Source: Typha latifolia
Taxonomy: Eukaryota > Streptophyta > Magnoliopsida > Poales > Typhaceae
Reading direction: 5' to 3'
Length of the DNA stretch: 64,000 bases
NCBI GenBank assembly: GCA_019914945.1
Contig: CM034113.1
Location: 8,722,850 to 8,786,849 of the forward strand
Numbering within the stretch: the stretch's first letter is position 1; the number at the start of each line of letters is the position of its first letter. The notes under the pieces are model-generated. The model was given only the letters and a program-made list of their open reading frames with translations. It was not told the origin of the DNA and did no database searches. Position numbers and translations under genes: made by a program. Positions 1-12,338 of this stretch are shown here, one piece after another.

Positions 1-1592
1 TCGAGTCCGATGCGCGTCTCTTTCGCTCCGTCGGCGGCGAAATTAATTAATATTTTTTCTTTTTCAAATAACACCTTATGTTTTAGTTATTTTCACATTA
101 ACACTTCGGTCTTTTAAGCTATTTGCAATTCGATTCCTTTTTCTTGTCTATAATTTTTATAGCACACTGTATGACTGACTACCTTTAACTCTACAAAAAT
201 AAACCTAAGGGCAAGAGTAAGAGTATTTTAAGTTAAATGAAAGGGGAAAAAAATTTGACTAAATTTTTTGGCATTTTTAAAAAGTATTAGTTAGTTTAAT
301 TACTCTCTCATCTTTCTCACTCTCGTATTTCATTTTCTTTTTCTTTTCATATTAAATACTCTCTCTCTCTCATATTCATCTCATCATCGCAACAATTTTC
401 CTTTGTCATTGCTTGTTAGAGCCGTTGCCCTCGATATAATCCGCACCGTTTTTGTAACCCCACACCACAATCACAACAATCCTTGTACAAGTACTTTGAC
501 TATTCAAACTCATTAAGAGTGAGGCGAATTAACATTTCACACCATATTTTTAGGGTTTTTATATTAAAGCCATTAGCTGCCGTTTTAATTGTTACAACTG
601 GGGCAGGTGACAACTGCGTAGGTAAGGAAAAGAAAGAGGATGCAGTGACGACACGTGGAGGTGGAATGAGAAAGGTGTGAAATAGGAGGAGGAAGGAGAG
701 AGATGTGGGGGGGGAGATGAAGATGACTAAGGAGAAAGAGGGGGAGGTGGATCTGATATCAAAGAGGTTGATGATGGCAGAAGTGATGGCAACTGATGGG
801 GTGACAACAGTAGCAAGCGCCAAGGCTACCGGCTATGTGAGTAGTTGCGAAGATAAGGGACAAAAGAAGAGAGGAGGAATCCGATGACAATGAAGGTAGA
901 GAGAAGGTTAACACTAGAAATGACTAGAGAAAAGAGAAGAAGAAGAGAGAGAGAAGAAAATTAGAAAAAGAAAAAAAAAAGTCTCCCCTCCTCTAGCCAC
1001 TCGAGCTAGGAGAATAAAGGGAGGGAAAATGTTGGGCAATAGCAAGGAAAGCCTCTTAAGATTCGAAAAGGAGCAACATAAACCCTAGCACAATGCTAGG
1101 GCTGACTATTGAAAGGAAACTGTGTGAGCAATTTCTAGATGTAATGAGAATATTATACTCCTTGTGGTGTATATTCATCTAATTGGACAAAGTGGTGAAA
1201 ATTTCCTTGATCCACATTCTAATTCCTTATAGTTCATTAAGAAACGTTATTAACCACATGAGAAACATGGTGAAAGCCAGGATATTACATCAACTTTACC
1301 GACTTAGACTACTTTTATGCAGTCTAATGTCCCCTAGATTAGCTCATCTGATTCATGTGATACTCGTTCTGAGATCAAGTTAGGTAAGTGATTCACCTAC
1401 CAATTTAAAAATTCAAAAAAATCTATCATATATTTTGATGCTCTTCCAAAATCTTTATGACATGACACTAACTAGAACAAGGTTGAAGGATGTCGTCCCA
1501 AACCTAAAGGCCAAGATAGTAGCAGAACTATACCGTTCCCAAGGCCTACCTAAGTTTTTCCATCAATGATGTTGGTAATATTTGTATCCAAT
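1..1592. other. gene-free AT-rich spacer
   Basis: No convincing gene on either strand; the open frames here are short and low-complexity. From about 65 to 170 the sequence matches, on the same strand, the left part of the MITE-like element at 43846 (shared AAATAACACC, ATTAACACT and TATAATTTTTATA blocks), so it looks like a decayed family member. Purine-rich GA tracts at 660-970 produce spurious open frames. The first 45 bases are more GC-rich and may be the edge of a gene outside the window. Confidence 0.6.
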
Positions 1593-1605
1593 GCTGAGCA
1601 TCTCA

Positions 1606-1856
1606 TAAGTTATTACTATAGCAAAGATAGTTAATTCTTACTAATTAATTCATGAGTGAGTTCATCGGTTCGACTCTCCTGTAAATGTTGAGTAACTTTT
1701 CCTCGAAGCGTCGTATATGCATAATTTAGACTCATTATGGCTCGTTTCTTATAAGGGTTTGTTTAATTAACTAATCTATATTTTTAGGGAGAGTCTAATC
1801 TCTTATGCTAATCTTATAGCCTAAGTGCTTGGTTCATAATCAATATGAAAAGAAAA
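1606..1856 (+). mobile_element. SINE-like retroposon with 13-bp target-site duplication
   Basis: A 251-bp insertion flanked by perfect 13-bp direct repeats, GCTGAGCATCTCA at 1593-1605 and again at 1857-1869. Inside lie an A-box-like TAGCAAAGATAG near 1620 and, about 45 bases later, a B-box-like GGTTCGACTCTCC near 1667, the internal RNA polymerase III promoter layout of tRNA-derived SINEs. The 3' end is A-rich (AATATGAAAAGAAAA). Size, promoter layout, A-rich tail and target-site duplication all fit a plant SINE. The family name is not recognised. The 3' part resembles the tail of the element at 33400-33724. Confidence 0.8.
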
Positions 1857-1869
1857 GCTGAGCATCTCA

Positions 1870-3889
1870 CTTCTACAACACCGGCCAATCTACCATCTTT
1901 GAATCCTAATCTGATCCAATTTGTGATCCAATTTGTGTCCATGGCGATGGAAGACACCATCACCTCTAATCTTCTGCATCTTTACATGAAGCAATCAAAA
2001 CCCTAATGTCCTCAGGAACCCTAACCAAGAAGAAAGATAGAAAGATATTTACCTTGGGATGTTAGGCCCATTGGGCCTATAATATATGGGCTATTCTTAG
2101 GCAAAACAGAGCCCAAAATCTCAACATTGCCATGAAATAGATCTCTAAGAATACTATACTTAGTGCCACATTTTTGTACCCAAATGAATTAGGAGTCACG
2201 ATCCAACTTACACTGTGATTTTGACAAACATAACTATATCCAATTCCACATTGCATTTCATTATGCACATCTAATAGAAAGAAATTAGGGTTGAATGAAT
2301 ATAAACTAACTCGGCATACATAGGGATAGCAAGTAGATATAAAAAAAAAACTATACCTTATAATTATGGTATCTATTCATCAACATCAACAAAAGGTTAC
2401 ACGTGACTGCTAATATGCAATCCTTTTCCAATATATCTTTCATCCCCATATAGCTTGTGGTTGCTCAAAACTTTCCAAAGGCATTTGCCTTGGGACAAGG
2501 CATTACAAGCATCAAAATCAAAAGAACCCACCGAGGATTCCAAAGATAAAATGGCACTTTGGAATAAAGCAACCTTATGCCCTTTTTGAGAGCTTAAACT
2601 TCTTCTATGCTTTTGTACTATTGGTGCCCTAGGAGAGGAAAAGGCTTCAAGGTCACATCAACTTCTTTTTGGAGATTTTATTTAGAAAACTCTACGCAAT
2701 AACCCTTCCATTTGTCTCCACATCTCTTGCTAGATATTAGTATATGATTGAGTAGTTAGCATATGCGCTCATTTATTCACATGTAGGTCATTGTTCTATT
2801 CTCAAGAGTTGCATCAAATTCTCATTTTTCACAAAGCGAAAGAGAACTACCTCAAGTCCTCAAGTGCCTTAATTGTGATCCTACGTGATGCTGCTGAAGA
2901 GTTAGGGTTTAGTGAGGAGATTGGCTCGAAAACGCTATCGTGTGCAAGGATACAGAAAGGGTTACATCGATAATGACGCACCAGATGACAATTTGCGCTA
3001 ATAATAAGTGCGAAGGCGACTTTAATTTTATTCCAAAAAATTGCTGTTTTTTTGTTTGTTGTTGCTTAGCTTGAATGCGCGGAGCATCTTGCAAGTCTAT
3101 AATTAGATGAATAATCCACGACATGGATTTCTATTCAGGTCGATAATGATTTTTTTATGTATATATACTCGATAACTAATTGTTGAGCTTAATTGGGGAT
3201 TGAGTGTAAGAGACTAATAATCAACTACCTTAGCAAACAACGACCTACTATGCTACAAGGTATACCTTGGAAGAATTTGAAAAAAATTCTAACCAATTGA
3301 AAAAGAAAAAAAAAATCAAATTCCAAATTTGATTAGTCTGAGTGCACCAAATTCATCTCAATGGAATACCTAGCTAGTGGAAAGTTAGCTACACAACTAA
3401 GGAGAAGAAAAAGCAAGAGGACGAGAAAAGGAGAAATGGAGATGGTACTAGATGGCAAGATTGCCATGTCACAAGGGGACCTACCAAGTATCAATTCTCT
3501 CCTACAGTGCCATGTCCTTCCAACGATGCTACTGTATAGCTAGCATTGAGATAACCCTTCGCCAAAGGTTCTCTCTCTCTCTCTCATAAGATGATTAGAT
3601 GCCCCCATTGACCATTTATATTATACCCCTCACAAAGTTATAAGAGACCTTTGTACTTTGAACTACCCTAGATCGAGAATATATATAGATATATATTAGA
3701 GTATATCGATCTTATGACATTATTGATTCACACTAATGCATGGGTTTGAAGTTTTGGGCAATGGACAAATTAAGGCTGTGTGTGTGATCTACGAAGGTTG
3801 GCTCTTATCGAGCATTATTTTTCTACATGAGAATCCATAAAAGTTTTAAGAGCGTCACGTGATTGGTGGGTCATCCTTAGATACTCGTC

Positions 3890-3928
<39 letters not shown>

Positions 3929-4018
3929 TCTTTAACACTAACAAATATATAATTAATGCTTATTATATTTTAAAAAAAAAAAAAGGAAGAAGAAGAAGAT
4001 TTTGTTCGTTGCAGGGCT
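1870..4018. other. gene-free spacer
   Basis: No supported gene. The open frames are under 75 codons, without recognisable domains or splice partners. It holds a (CT)n tract near 3572, (TA)n at about 3892-3920 and A-rich tracts at 2341 and 3310. A direct doubling of GATCCAATTTGT occurs around 1914-1938. Confidence 0.5.
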
Positions 4019-4019
4019 C

Positions 4020-4480
4020 ATTTCGTCATTTTGCGTATAATGCAAACTTGTGCCACGAAGGGGACGCGTGGGTCGCGGGGCCCAGCGCCAGCTCCGCCCT
4101 GATTGGCCGCTGCCTTGACCTTTTCCACGTGGGACCCACACGTGCGGATGGTGACGCGGCCACCGAATCGTCCTCGGGCCCACCGCTCCCCCGGCCCCCG
4201 CCCCCGCCCAGCCGTAGGCTTACTGCCGATTCCCTACGGTCACCGTAGCACGAAAACTCGCCCGGTCACAGCGACGAATGCGCACGCGTCGGGATGCGAG
4301 GAGGAGTAGGAGGAGAAGTTTTCATGCAATGAGATGTCGAAACGTGTCGGCCCGAGAGGTGGGGCCGACGGGAGCGGGGAGTGGGCAAGTTCGTCACGGT
4401 AAGCGGCACGTGGGAACATACAAAAAAAGACGTGGGACCCACGATGCTTCTCGATGGCCTAACACTAATAAGTTTTCTTA
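4020..4480. promoter_or_regulatory. orphan GC-rich island with many ACGTG (G-box/ABRE-like) motifs
   Basis: A sharply GC-rich island in AT-rich DNA. It contains CCACGTGGGACCCACACGTG near 4126, GGCACGTGGG near 4407, GACGTGGGACCCACG near 4430 and TACGTGTCGG near 4488, plus GGGCCCA-type site II elements. These motifs are typical of plant core and proximal promoters bound by bZIP/bHLH and TCP factors. No believable coding exon follows on either side within about 2.5 kb, so the regulated unit is unknown; a non-coding transcript or the relic of a promoter are alternatives. The open frames inside are low-complexity and unconvincing. Confidence 0.45.
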
Positions 4481-4716
4481 GACCGCTACGTGTCGGCTTC
4501 TCAACCCCTACCCATCTTCTCCCCTATAACAAATAGTTTTTTTTTATATATATATATTAACAACGTCATTAAACAAAAAGTATATATATATATATATATC
4601 ACACTTATGCTCTTTGGTAAGACACAAATATAAGATACACGTGCACGGTGTACTTAATAATGATTAGTTAGTCTGCTACGTGTAAGAAAATAAACGTACA
4701 TAATTCACCTCATGGC

Positions 4717-4717
<1 letters not shown>

Positions 4718-4755
<38 letters not shown>
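4718..4755. repeat. (TA)n microsatellite
   Basis: About 19 TA units. Shorter TA tracts lie nearby at 4540-4560 and 4575-4600. Confidence 0.95.
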
Positions 4756-4757
<2 letters not shown>

Positions 4758-5506
4758 GAGAGGTGACAGTGGACTCTATGATTTAGGGATGTGAACTGTT
4801 ACGTTCCAATACGAAAAAGTTGTCCAAAAGTCGGAGGGCAATGATGGAGGCATTAATAATACGCATCCCATGGCTGATATCTTCAACTTTCTCACCGGTA
4901 AAAGAGTAGTAGTGTTCCTTTCGGAGAAGGAAGAAGACTCACCGCTGATCAAGTCAATATTGTCATTTGCTTGTCATACTTTGATAATCAACTTTCATGT
5001 TGCTTAAATATGCATCCATTAATAGGGGTATGGAAAGGTTGTAATTCCATATTTATTTGGTTAATTTATTTTAAGAGTTTCATATAATTGTGTTTGAAGA
5101 ATCCGGTAGCCCAAGCGAAAGGCATGCCTGGGATTAGAGAAAGTTGAAGGTGGTAGTGGCCATAATTATCAACAAAGAAGATAAAAAGTTAGAAAAACAA
5201 AGGAAAAACTAAAAGGAGATCAATGGAAAGGGATGAGGGGATAGGAAGGGTGAGGGAAAAAAAAGGGATGAATGTGGGGGATTCACAATATTGGAAGTGG
5301 GTAGGCGGCATTTAGGATTTTGTGGTGGAAGCTGAAGCAAAACTAAATATCAAAGGGATGGGGGATTGCGTATAAGGGAGGACTTCTTCAAAGAATATTA
5401 TGGGTCACATAAGGACATCATGTCACACCCACATTTTTCTTGCTGTATGTCTAGAGGGTCAGGCCCCTTTTTGATTCCTTCTCCCTTCTCTAACCAGCCA
5501 CTCATA

Positions 5507-5539
<33 letters not shown>

Positions 5540-6560
5540 TATATATTAATTACTGTAATTTTCTCTCTCATTCTCTCTATCGGCATACCTTAAATGTATA
5601 ATATATGTTGTCCATTTATTATCTAACAATTTAAGCTTTAAGGTTAACTGATCATCTAACATAACATCAGGGTAGTTATCAAAAGAAAAAAAAAAAACTA
5701 TTACGTCTTGAAGTTTCTTTTATTGTATTGCCAAATAAGTTGCGGAACCCACACACACATAAATGCATCAACCATTAAGGATGCCCAATCAAATTGCCAT
5801 CACAGCAGCCCAGTTCAAAGTTTATAAAAAGAAAAAAAAATTATGATACTGATGCATTAATTCATGGTCCTTTGTAAATTCACAACGATGAAATGGTCAT
5901 CAGCTGAGAAATAACAGCCAATGAGACTGACTACAAGGATTATATATGGTCCTTTTTAAGATTCTTTTGAAGACAAAAGTCCTCCATTATTACACATTAT
6001 TGCGCTCCTTTTTCTGCACTGGGAATCAGTAATGATAAAGGAAATAACTATCTGAGACCCACCACAAGGATGCAGCGTAAGAAGCCAGTAGATAGAAAAC
6101 CCTCCTCCTTTAATCACACATGAACACATTCTGTTACACTTGCTGCATATGGGATCGTTATGTCACATGTTGTTTGCTACCGTATTCTTTTATTTTATAT
6201 TATCTCATTTTGGGTAACTTGGTGATCTATCTTGAGATAGGGAAATAAGATTCACATGCCCTTTCTCTTCTTCTTTTTTTTAATTGTATTCTTAGCCAGC
6301 TGAAACTTTCTCACCATCAAATCTGAAGCTCAGGATGTAGTCTATTTAATGATAGAGAAATGCAGTTCTAAAAGGAGGAATATATTACTGGTAAAGAATA
6401 GAATGGCAGCATAAAAGTTACCATCACCAGAAACTTATAGGTGAGAAAAGAGTTTAAGTATAGACTACTCGAAACACATATAAGCTGGCTACGTTTGAAA
6501 GACTTTGGTAAGTCTCACTTCCAATTCCAGGTTTGTCTTACCTTTTTGCTAGTCACTACA

Positions 6561-6596
<36 letters not shown>

Positions 6597-6778
6597 AGTA
6601 GGTGTAATGGGGGTGGTTGGTTGGGTGCCTTAGCTTTCAATTGCTTTATCTTCCAACTCCAGCATCCAACCACAAAAATTGTAAAAAAAGAACAAGGAGG
6701 AGACTGATAGATGATAGACATGTTGAATGAGGACAAAAGACATACAACACGCAAGGGAAACTAAATGTTTAATTTTTG

Positions 6779-6816
<38 letters not shown>

Positions 6817-7150
6817 GGAAGAAGCGAGAAGAGAAGAGAAGAGAAGATCGAAGCACCTCTTAATTTCCACATCTCTAGCTCTTTTCCCCACGCATACATA
6901 GATACATATAGAATCAAAGCCTTTGGAAGTCGACGTTTCCTCGTTCTTCAGCTGTTTGTTCCTCTGACACATCTGTCAGTTCTCTAACAGTGTCTCTTAT
7001 TTAGATTTCCTTCACCTCCTCCAAATATATATATATATATATATACATGTCTTCTTAATTTGTACAATTATATAACTATCTATATCTCTCTCTTTCTATC
7101 TATGTGACTATCTCTCTCTTTCCATCTCTCATCACAGCACCACACTGATG
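4756..7150. other. spacer / distal promoter of the BEL1-like gene
   Basis: No supported gene. It holds (ATAC)n then (AT)n at about 5508-5546, (CT)n at 6564-6595 and (GA)n at 6784-6813. The open frames here are carried by these repeats. The last kilobase probably contains the promoter and transcription start of the homeobox gene downstream. Confidence 0.5.
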
Positions 7151-7247
7151 AGATAGGCTGCTGCATGCTTGATTCATCTAGTGATATTAAGAAAGGGAAG
7201 TCATGGTCATATCAACTGGACTATGCCTTCTTTTGATCGACTCCCAG

Positions 7248-7619
7248 GTAAACATACAACACTACATTTCTCTTGTGTATTGACTTTCTCAAGTCCTCTT
7301 TGCATACGTACCGAGAAGCCAAAACTAAAATTGTTTATAAAATAACTGGAAGAAGAGAAGAAGAGGGGAAGATGGTTTGGATAAGAGAATTGATAGGTGG
7401 GTATCTTTTTCCTTTCTTTTCCCCTTTTCGTTTTCTCCTATTCTTTATTAAATAGTCTCTTTAGCTCTTTTCCTTATCAGATGGAGAAGAAAGGAAGAGA
7501 GGTTTGCAGGGATTAGGACTCTGACACTAGTAGTCTAAGATCCTCTCAGTTCTTCTACTAAGAGAGATTTCTATTAAGCTAGCCTTTTATCATATATAGT
7601 AGTAGCTCCCTAAGGGAGG

Positions 7620-7665
<46 letters not shown>

Positions 7666-8121
7666 GAGTCCATAACCATTACTATATCACCCACACGTGC
7701 TCAAGGTTTGGATCTCTCATGTATATTTCCAATCATGATGTAGTATACCTAGTTAAATCACTTTGATGAAGATGGCTGCCTTAATTACTTTTGTTTTCCT
7801 CTCCATTTCTTGAACTGCCCCAATTAAACTTACTTGCTATTTCTCCATATGATCCCAATTTCGCCGAGTTGATCTTGATCTTGATCCAAAAAAAAAAAAT
7901 TGTTTTGTTTCTACTACTGTGAATATTAGAATAAAGGACTAGGCAATTAGCTAGTTACCGACTGCTAGGACTTTGTCTGCTCTATAATTCGTAGTGTTCC
8001 TTTGATCTATTATTAGTATTGCAAAAAGTTTCTTTTTTTTTACTGTCAATTTGATGCAGTTTACTTTTTATATCATCTTCCTACTAATTAGTTACCATAT
8101 ATCTTGATGGTTTTATTGCAG
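7248..8121 (+). other. probable 5'UTR intron of the BEL1-like gene
   Basis: The donor CAG|GTAAAC at 7247/7248 and the acceptor TTTTATTGCAG ending at 8121 are good matches to plant splice sites. The remaining 62 leader bases then lead to the ATG at 8184. BEL1-like genes often carry a leader intron. The intron contains (GA)n at 7624-7659 and a CACACGTG motif near 7692. Confidence 0.6.
7624..7659. repeat. (GA)n microsatellite in the BLH leader intron
   Basis: About 18 AG units within the probable 5'UTR intron. GA/CT tracts are known binding sites of plant BPC/GAGA-binding proteins; a role here is inference. Confidence 0.9.
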
Positions 8122-8183
8122 GAAAAACATTCACCAAAGTAATCTATTTATCTACGCTAGTCTTAGAGAAGAGTTGATCCTAT

Positions 8184-10407
8184 ATGGCTACCTACTTCCA
8201 TGGAGGCCAAGAGGTCCAAACGGACAGCTTGCAGACTCTCTACCTCATGAATCCTAACTACGTTGGTTACACCGACGCGGCTGCCGCTCCGGCGAATATG
8301 GTCCTCTTGAACTCCATGAACTCGATGAACCCGATGAGCTTCGCTAACGCCGGCGGCCAACATAATAGCCAACAACAACACATCGTCGGCATACCTCTCC
8401 AGCCGATGCTCCCTACCCAAGAATCGGCCTCCGCCACCGCCGCCCACGACATCTCCGCGATCCATGGCCTAGTCCCCCGCCTCCATTACAACCTATGGGC
8501 TGCGCCGCAACCGTCAGCCACAGCCACCTCCGTCGACATGGCGTCGCCGCAATTCAATCCCCACCGGCCGCCGTCGATGCGTCAGCAAGGGCTGTCCCTC
8601 AGCCTGTCTTCGCGCGAGATGGTGTCTCCGGTGGCGGAGATAACTCCGTCGAACGCCGAGGAGGCGGCGGGGCATTTGGGGGGTTCTAATGGGCTGCAGA
8701 GTTTCTTGATGGGCTCCAGGTACTTGAAGGCAGCTCAGCAACTGCTAGATGAGGTGGTGAACGTCGGAAAGGGAGGCAAAGGCGAGGCGGCGAAGGGGGC
8801 TACTTCCAAGAGCTCCGCGAAGAACACCGAGGATTCCGAAGGCCGAACGAGCGCGCAGGAGGAGCCGAGGGTTGAGCTCTCGACGGCGGAGCGGCAGGAG
8901 CTTCAGATGAAGAAGGCCAAGCTTGTTAACATGCTTGATGAAGTGAGCTAAAAAAAAAAAAATCTTTTATATGAATCTTGGAGGTCGTTTCTAATTATTG
9001 TTATTGTTTGTTTGATGTATACTGAAGGTGGAACAGAGATATCGGCAATACCACCAGCAGATGCAAATAGTAGTGTCAGCTTTTGAAGCAGTGGCTGGAA
9101 GTGGATCAGCAAGAACATACACTGCGCTTGCTTTGCAAACGATATCGAAGCAATTCCGGTGTCTTCGAGACGCCATCGCCGGCCAAATCCAGGCGACGAG
9201 CAGGAGTCTAGGAGAGGAAGAGACCGACAAGGCGGTCGGCTCGAGACTCCGATTCGTCGACCACCACCTACGGCAGCAGCGTGCGCTCCAGCAGCTAGGG
9301 ATGATCCAGCACAACGCGTGGCGGCCGCAGAGAGGCCTGCCGGAGCGATCCGTTTCTATTCTTCGCGCTTGGCTCTTCGAGCACTTCCTCCATCCGTAAG
9401 TGTGTGTGTGTGTAAAAGTGGAGTCACATGGATCAATTAAATTAATCCTTATTAAGTCTAATTATGTGATCTTGGATTGCAGATACCCCAAGGATTCGGA
9501 CAAGCTCATGCTTGCAAAGCAAACAGGCCTTACTAGGAGCCAGGTATAAAACTTTTTCCTATTGAATTCGTCCAAGAATTATATCAACAACCCGCGTAAT
9601 TAAATAAATAAATAATTAATTAAATTTATCTGTGTGCAGGTCTCGAATTGGTTTATAAATGCCAGGGTCCGGCTCTGGAAGCCAATGGTGGAGGAGATGT
9701 ATTTAGAAGAGACTAAGGATCAAGAACAGAACAATGCAGACGAGAACGCAACCGAGAGCGGCGCGAAAAAAGAAAATGAAGCCATGTCGAGCTCTCAACA
9801 AGAGAACGGCATAGCAAAAGCAGAGCAAAACGAGAAGGTTACGATGGCATCGCAGCAACGTGGGTACTACGACGACGACGACGATGATGACGAGGACGAC
9901 AGAGAGGCGGCGGCAGCAGCATCAATGCAACCGAAGCGCAAGAAGGCGAGGAGTCTTGATGAGTCTCTTCATCATCCGAACGCCATGTCAGAGGAGATGA
10001 GCAACCGAGAGCTGCTGATGAAGTTTATGGAAGGGAGTGGGGGAGTGGAGGAGCAAGGCTACTCTTTGATGGGTAGCAACAACACAAACAGCAACAACGT
10101 CGGCGGCTTCGCGGCGTATCCGATCGGAGAAATGGATAGTTTTGGCTCTGAGCAATTCACACCAAGGTTCTCATCCAATTCTGTTTCCCTCACCCTTGGA
10201 CTCCAACACTGCGAGACCCTCTCTCTCTCTGCAGCACAACCATCTTTCCTCTCCAATGAGAGCATGGCAATGGGGAGAAGAATCCAGATGAGCAGTGAAG
10301 GCAATGACTACAGCAGCAACAGCAATCCTTCAAATGCATATGATCAGATGGATATGCAAAGCAGGAAGAGGTTTGCAGCTCAGCTGATGAGAGACTTTGT
10401 AGCCTAG
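8184..10407 (+). CDS. BLH1-like: BEL1-like (BELL) TALE homeodomain transcription factor, BLH1-like
   Basis: A nuclear transcription factor that, in this family, works as a heterodimer with KNOX proteins in meristem and organ patterning. Exons are 8184-8942, 9028-9395, 9483-9543 and 9640-10407, giving 651 residues with consistent phases. The N-terminus ([20 protein letters not shown]) resembles BLH1. Then come a ZIBEL-type LSLSL motif at about 137-141, the SKY box ([14 protein letters not shown]) at 178-191, the BELL domain at about 238-310, and a three-residue-extended homeodomain at about 355-415 with the P-Y-P loop and [13 protein letters not shown] second ZIBEL motif, VSLTLGL, lies at 578-584. 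The 61-bp third exon splitting the homeodomain is characteristic of BELL genes. An acidic Asp run follows the homeodomain. BLH1 rather than another BLH is inferred from the N-terminus. Confidence 0.95.
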
Positions 10408-12338
10408 TAGAGGTTTAGTGCTTGTACAAGTATTAGAGCTAGGCCTAGTTATATACTTAGGTCTTTCTCTTTCCTTTAGAATTGAATGTTTGTAGCTAGG
10501 AGTGGTAATTAATCAACTACATATATTGTATAGAAGAATAGTTCCAAACAAAAGGAGATTATACTTCATAGGAGCTAAGGATGTATATAAATGTTGTAGT
10601 ACTTCCTCTGGGGGAGGGGAGGGATACATAAGAATTATGAATGCATGTTGCAAGATTTATGGTTAAACTATCATTCAAACAAAAAGATCTGATAGAAAGG
10701 AACAGGTCAAGGATGTGAGAAGAAGAACAGGCACTTGCGAGTGGTAACAAATAGAAAGGAAAAGAGCCCATGATTGGTAGTGCCACCTTGTGTTGTAAGA
10801 GAGTTTGTTAGGCAAAGAGCAACAGTGAATGAGAAGAAAAGCAAGTGATGATGTGAATAGTTTCGCAACAGGGTTGGTCGTGATTGATCAATAGACAGGA
10901 GGATCTGCCAAGAGACCCACCAGTCCTATCTGTGCCATTTTGGATGGTTAGCTCTGTCAGGTGGAGGAAAGTGGAAGAGAAGACCAATGAATTTGGGGGA
11001 AGGGGAAATGCTTCCTTTTGATTGATGGGGTTCCAGTCTTCCATATGTATGGAACTGTTTGCTTTTCCAACTCAAGGATAGGAGAACAGTACCATGGGGG
11101 TCTACATGCACATGCTACATGCTATCTCTCCGTCTCTGTCTCTCTGTCTCTGTCTCTGTCTCTGTCTCTGTGATGGCTTGTAACGGAAAAAATGGCAATA
11201 AGTTTGAACTATAGTTGTAGTACAAAAATTAAATCTTTAGTGGAGAGGAAAAAAAAAGAGACAAAGAACACTAATGGAGAATAGTACATCTCAATCAGTT
11301 GGAAATCCTTTTCTCCTTTGACCAGAAACCAATGGAAGATCTGCTAAAAGTGGAGAAAGCTTCTACCGCCTAGTTACTCAAGCAGCTAATTAAATTTATA
11401 AATACACTACAATTTGGAACATATATAAATGATAAAAATTTATAACGAGTCAGATGAAGAGAAGTAAAGCTGCATCCTCAGCTATGGATTTCCATGTAAT
11501 AATAAGTGTTAATGCATCAAATACCTTGAGGATACTTCTCTTTGTCTATTTCTCTCAAAAATAGAAAAGCTTCCAACAGACAAGCGAGGGGCCACAAAAA
11601 TTATGATTATAAGCTTCTTGGGTCACTTTTGAGGGTGTCAAAAGCAAATTTCCAAATCAATAATACTTGTTCATTATGGTGTCATCAATGAACTCAACGA
11701 TCTCTTCGGGTCCTACACTGGGGACTGCTGATTACCCTCACATTATGTGCTCAGTTACAAGATTGCAGGTGAAAAAGGACATCTTTTTTTCCCCCTTCCA
11801 ATGGTGAAGTATTGAATCATAAGATAGAATCACAGTATTTCCCGTACTCTGAAAACAACAGCGTATACAGCCTTAGGACAAGTTAGCCTAGGGAGAAAAT
11901 CCTCACAATATAATAGTCCAATGGGATCAAATCTTAAGAGTTATGACAATTTGCACACAAGGCATCATCTTTGGCAGCAGAAGAGGAATGCTTACATATC
12001 CACGATTATAAGAGAGACAGCAAATCCTTATCCTTATCCTGATTCTTTCTACATTTACATGTGAGACGTTCCACCAGGGAACACCACTTGAGAAATTAGA
12101 AATACAACAGAATTACTAATTTACTACTATCAGATAAAATACGGCTACACGAAAGAAAGTAAGCTTACATAAGGGGTAAATGGGGGGGCAAACGAATGGA
12201 ACTTCCAGATGTAGGCAGCATAAAAGTTAAAAAACCATGCACCAAAAACACCAAACAGCCACCGGAATGCTAGTCACGGTGAGAGAAGCCAGTCTCACTC
12301 TTAGCATTTCTGAAAACGACTGAAAAGATATCAACGGA
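10408..12338. other. convergent 3' flanks of BLH and LHW-like genes
   Basis: The spacer between two convergent genes. The first 100-300 bases are probably BLH 3'UTR and the last few hundred LHW-like 3'UTR. A (GTCTCT)n minisatellite lies at about 11131-11171. No separate gene was seen; the open frames are short and lack domains. Confidence 0.5.

Larger units (their letters stand above)
7165..8142 (+). promoter_or_regulatory. two overlapping upstream ORFs in the BLH leader, one spliced
   Basis: uORF 1 runs 7165-7236 (23 residues). uORF 2 starts at 7203, runs to the splice donor at 7247 and, if the leader intron 7248-8121 is removed, continues 8122-8142 to a stop, giving 21 residues. Both would end before the main start at 8184. 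This depends on transcription starting upstream of 7165, which I cannot show. uORFs commonly lower main-ORF translation. Confidence 0.35.

Noticed and set aside
3859..4248. 129-codon open frame across (TA)n and the GC island
   Set aside because: Begins in a microsatellite (YIYIYI) and ends in a Pro/Arg-rich translation of the island; nothing protein-like.
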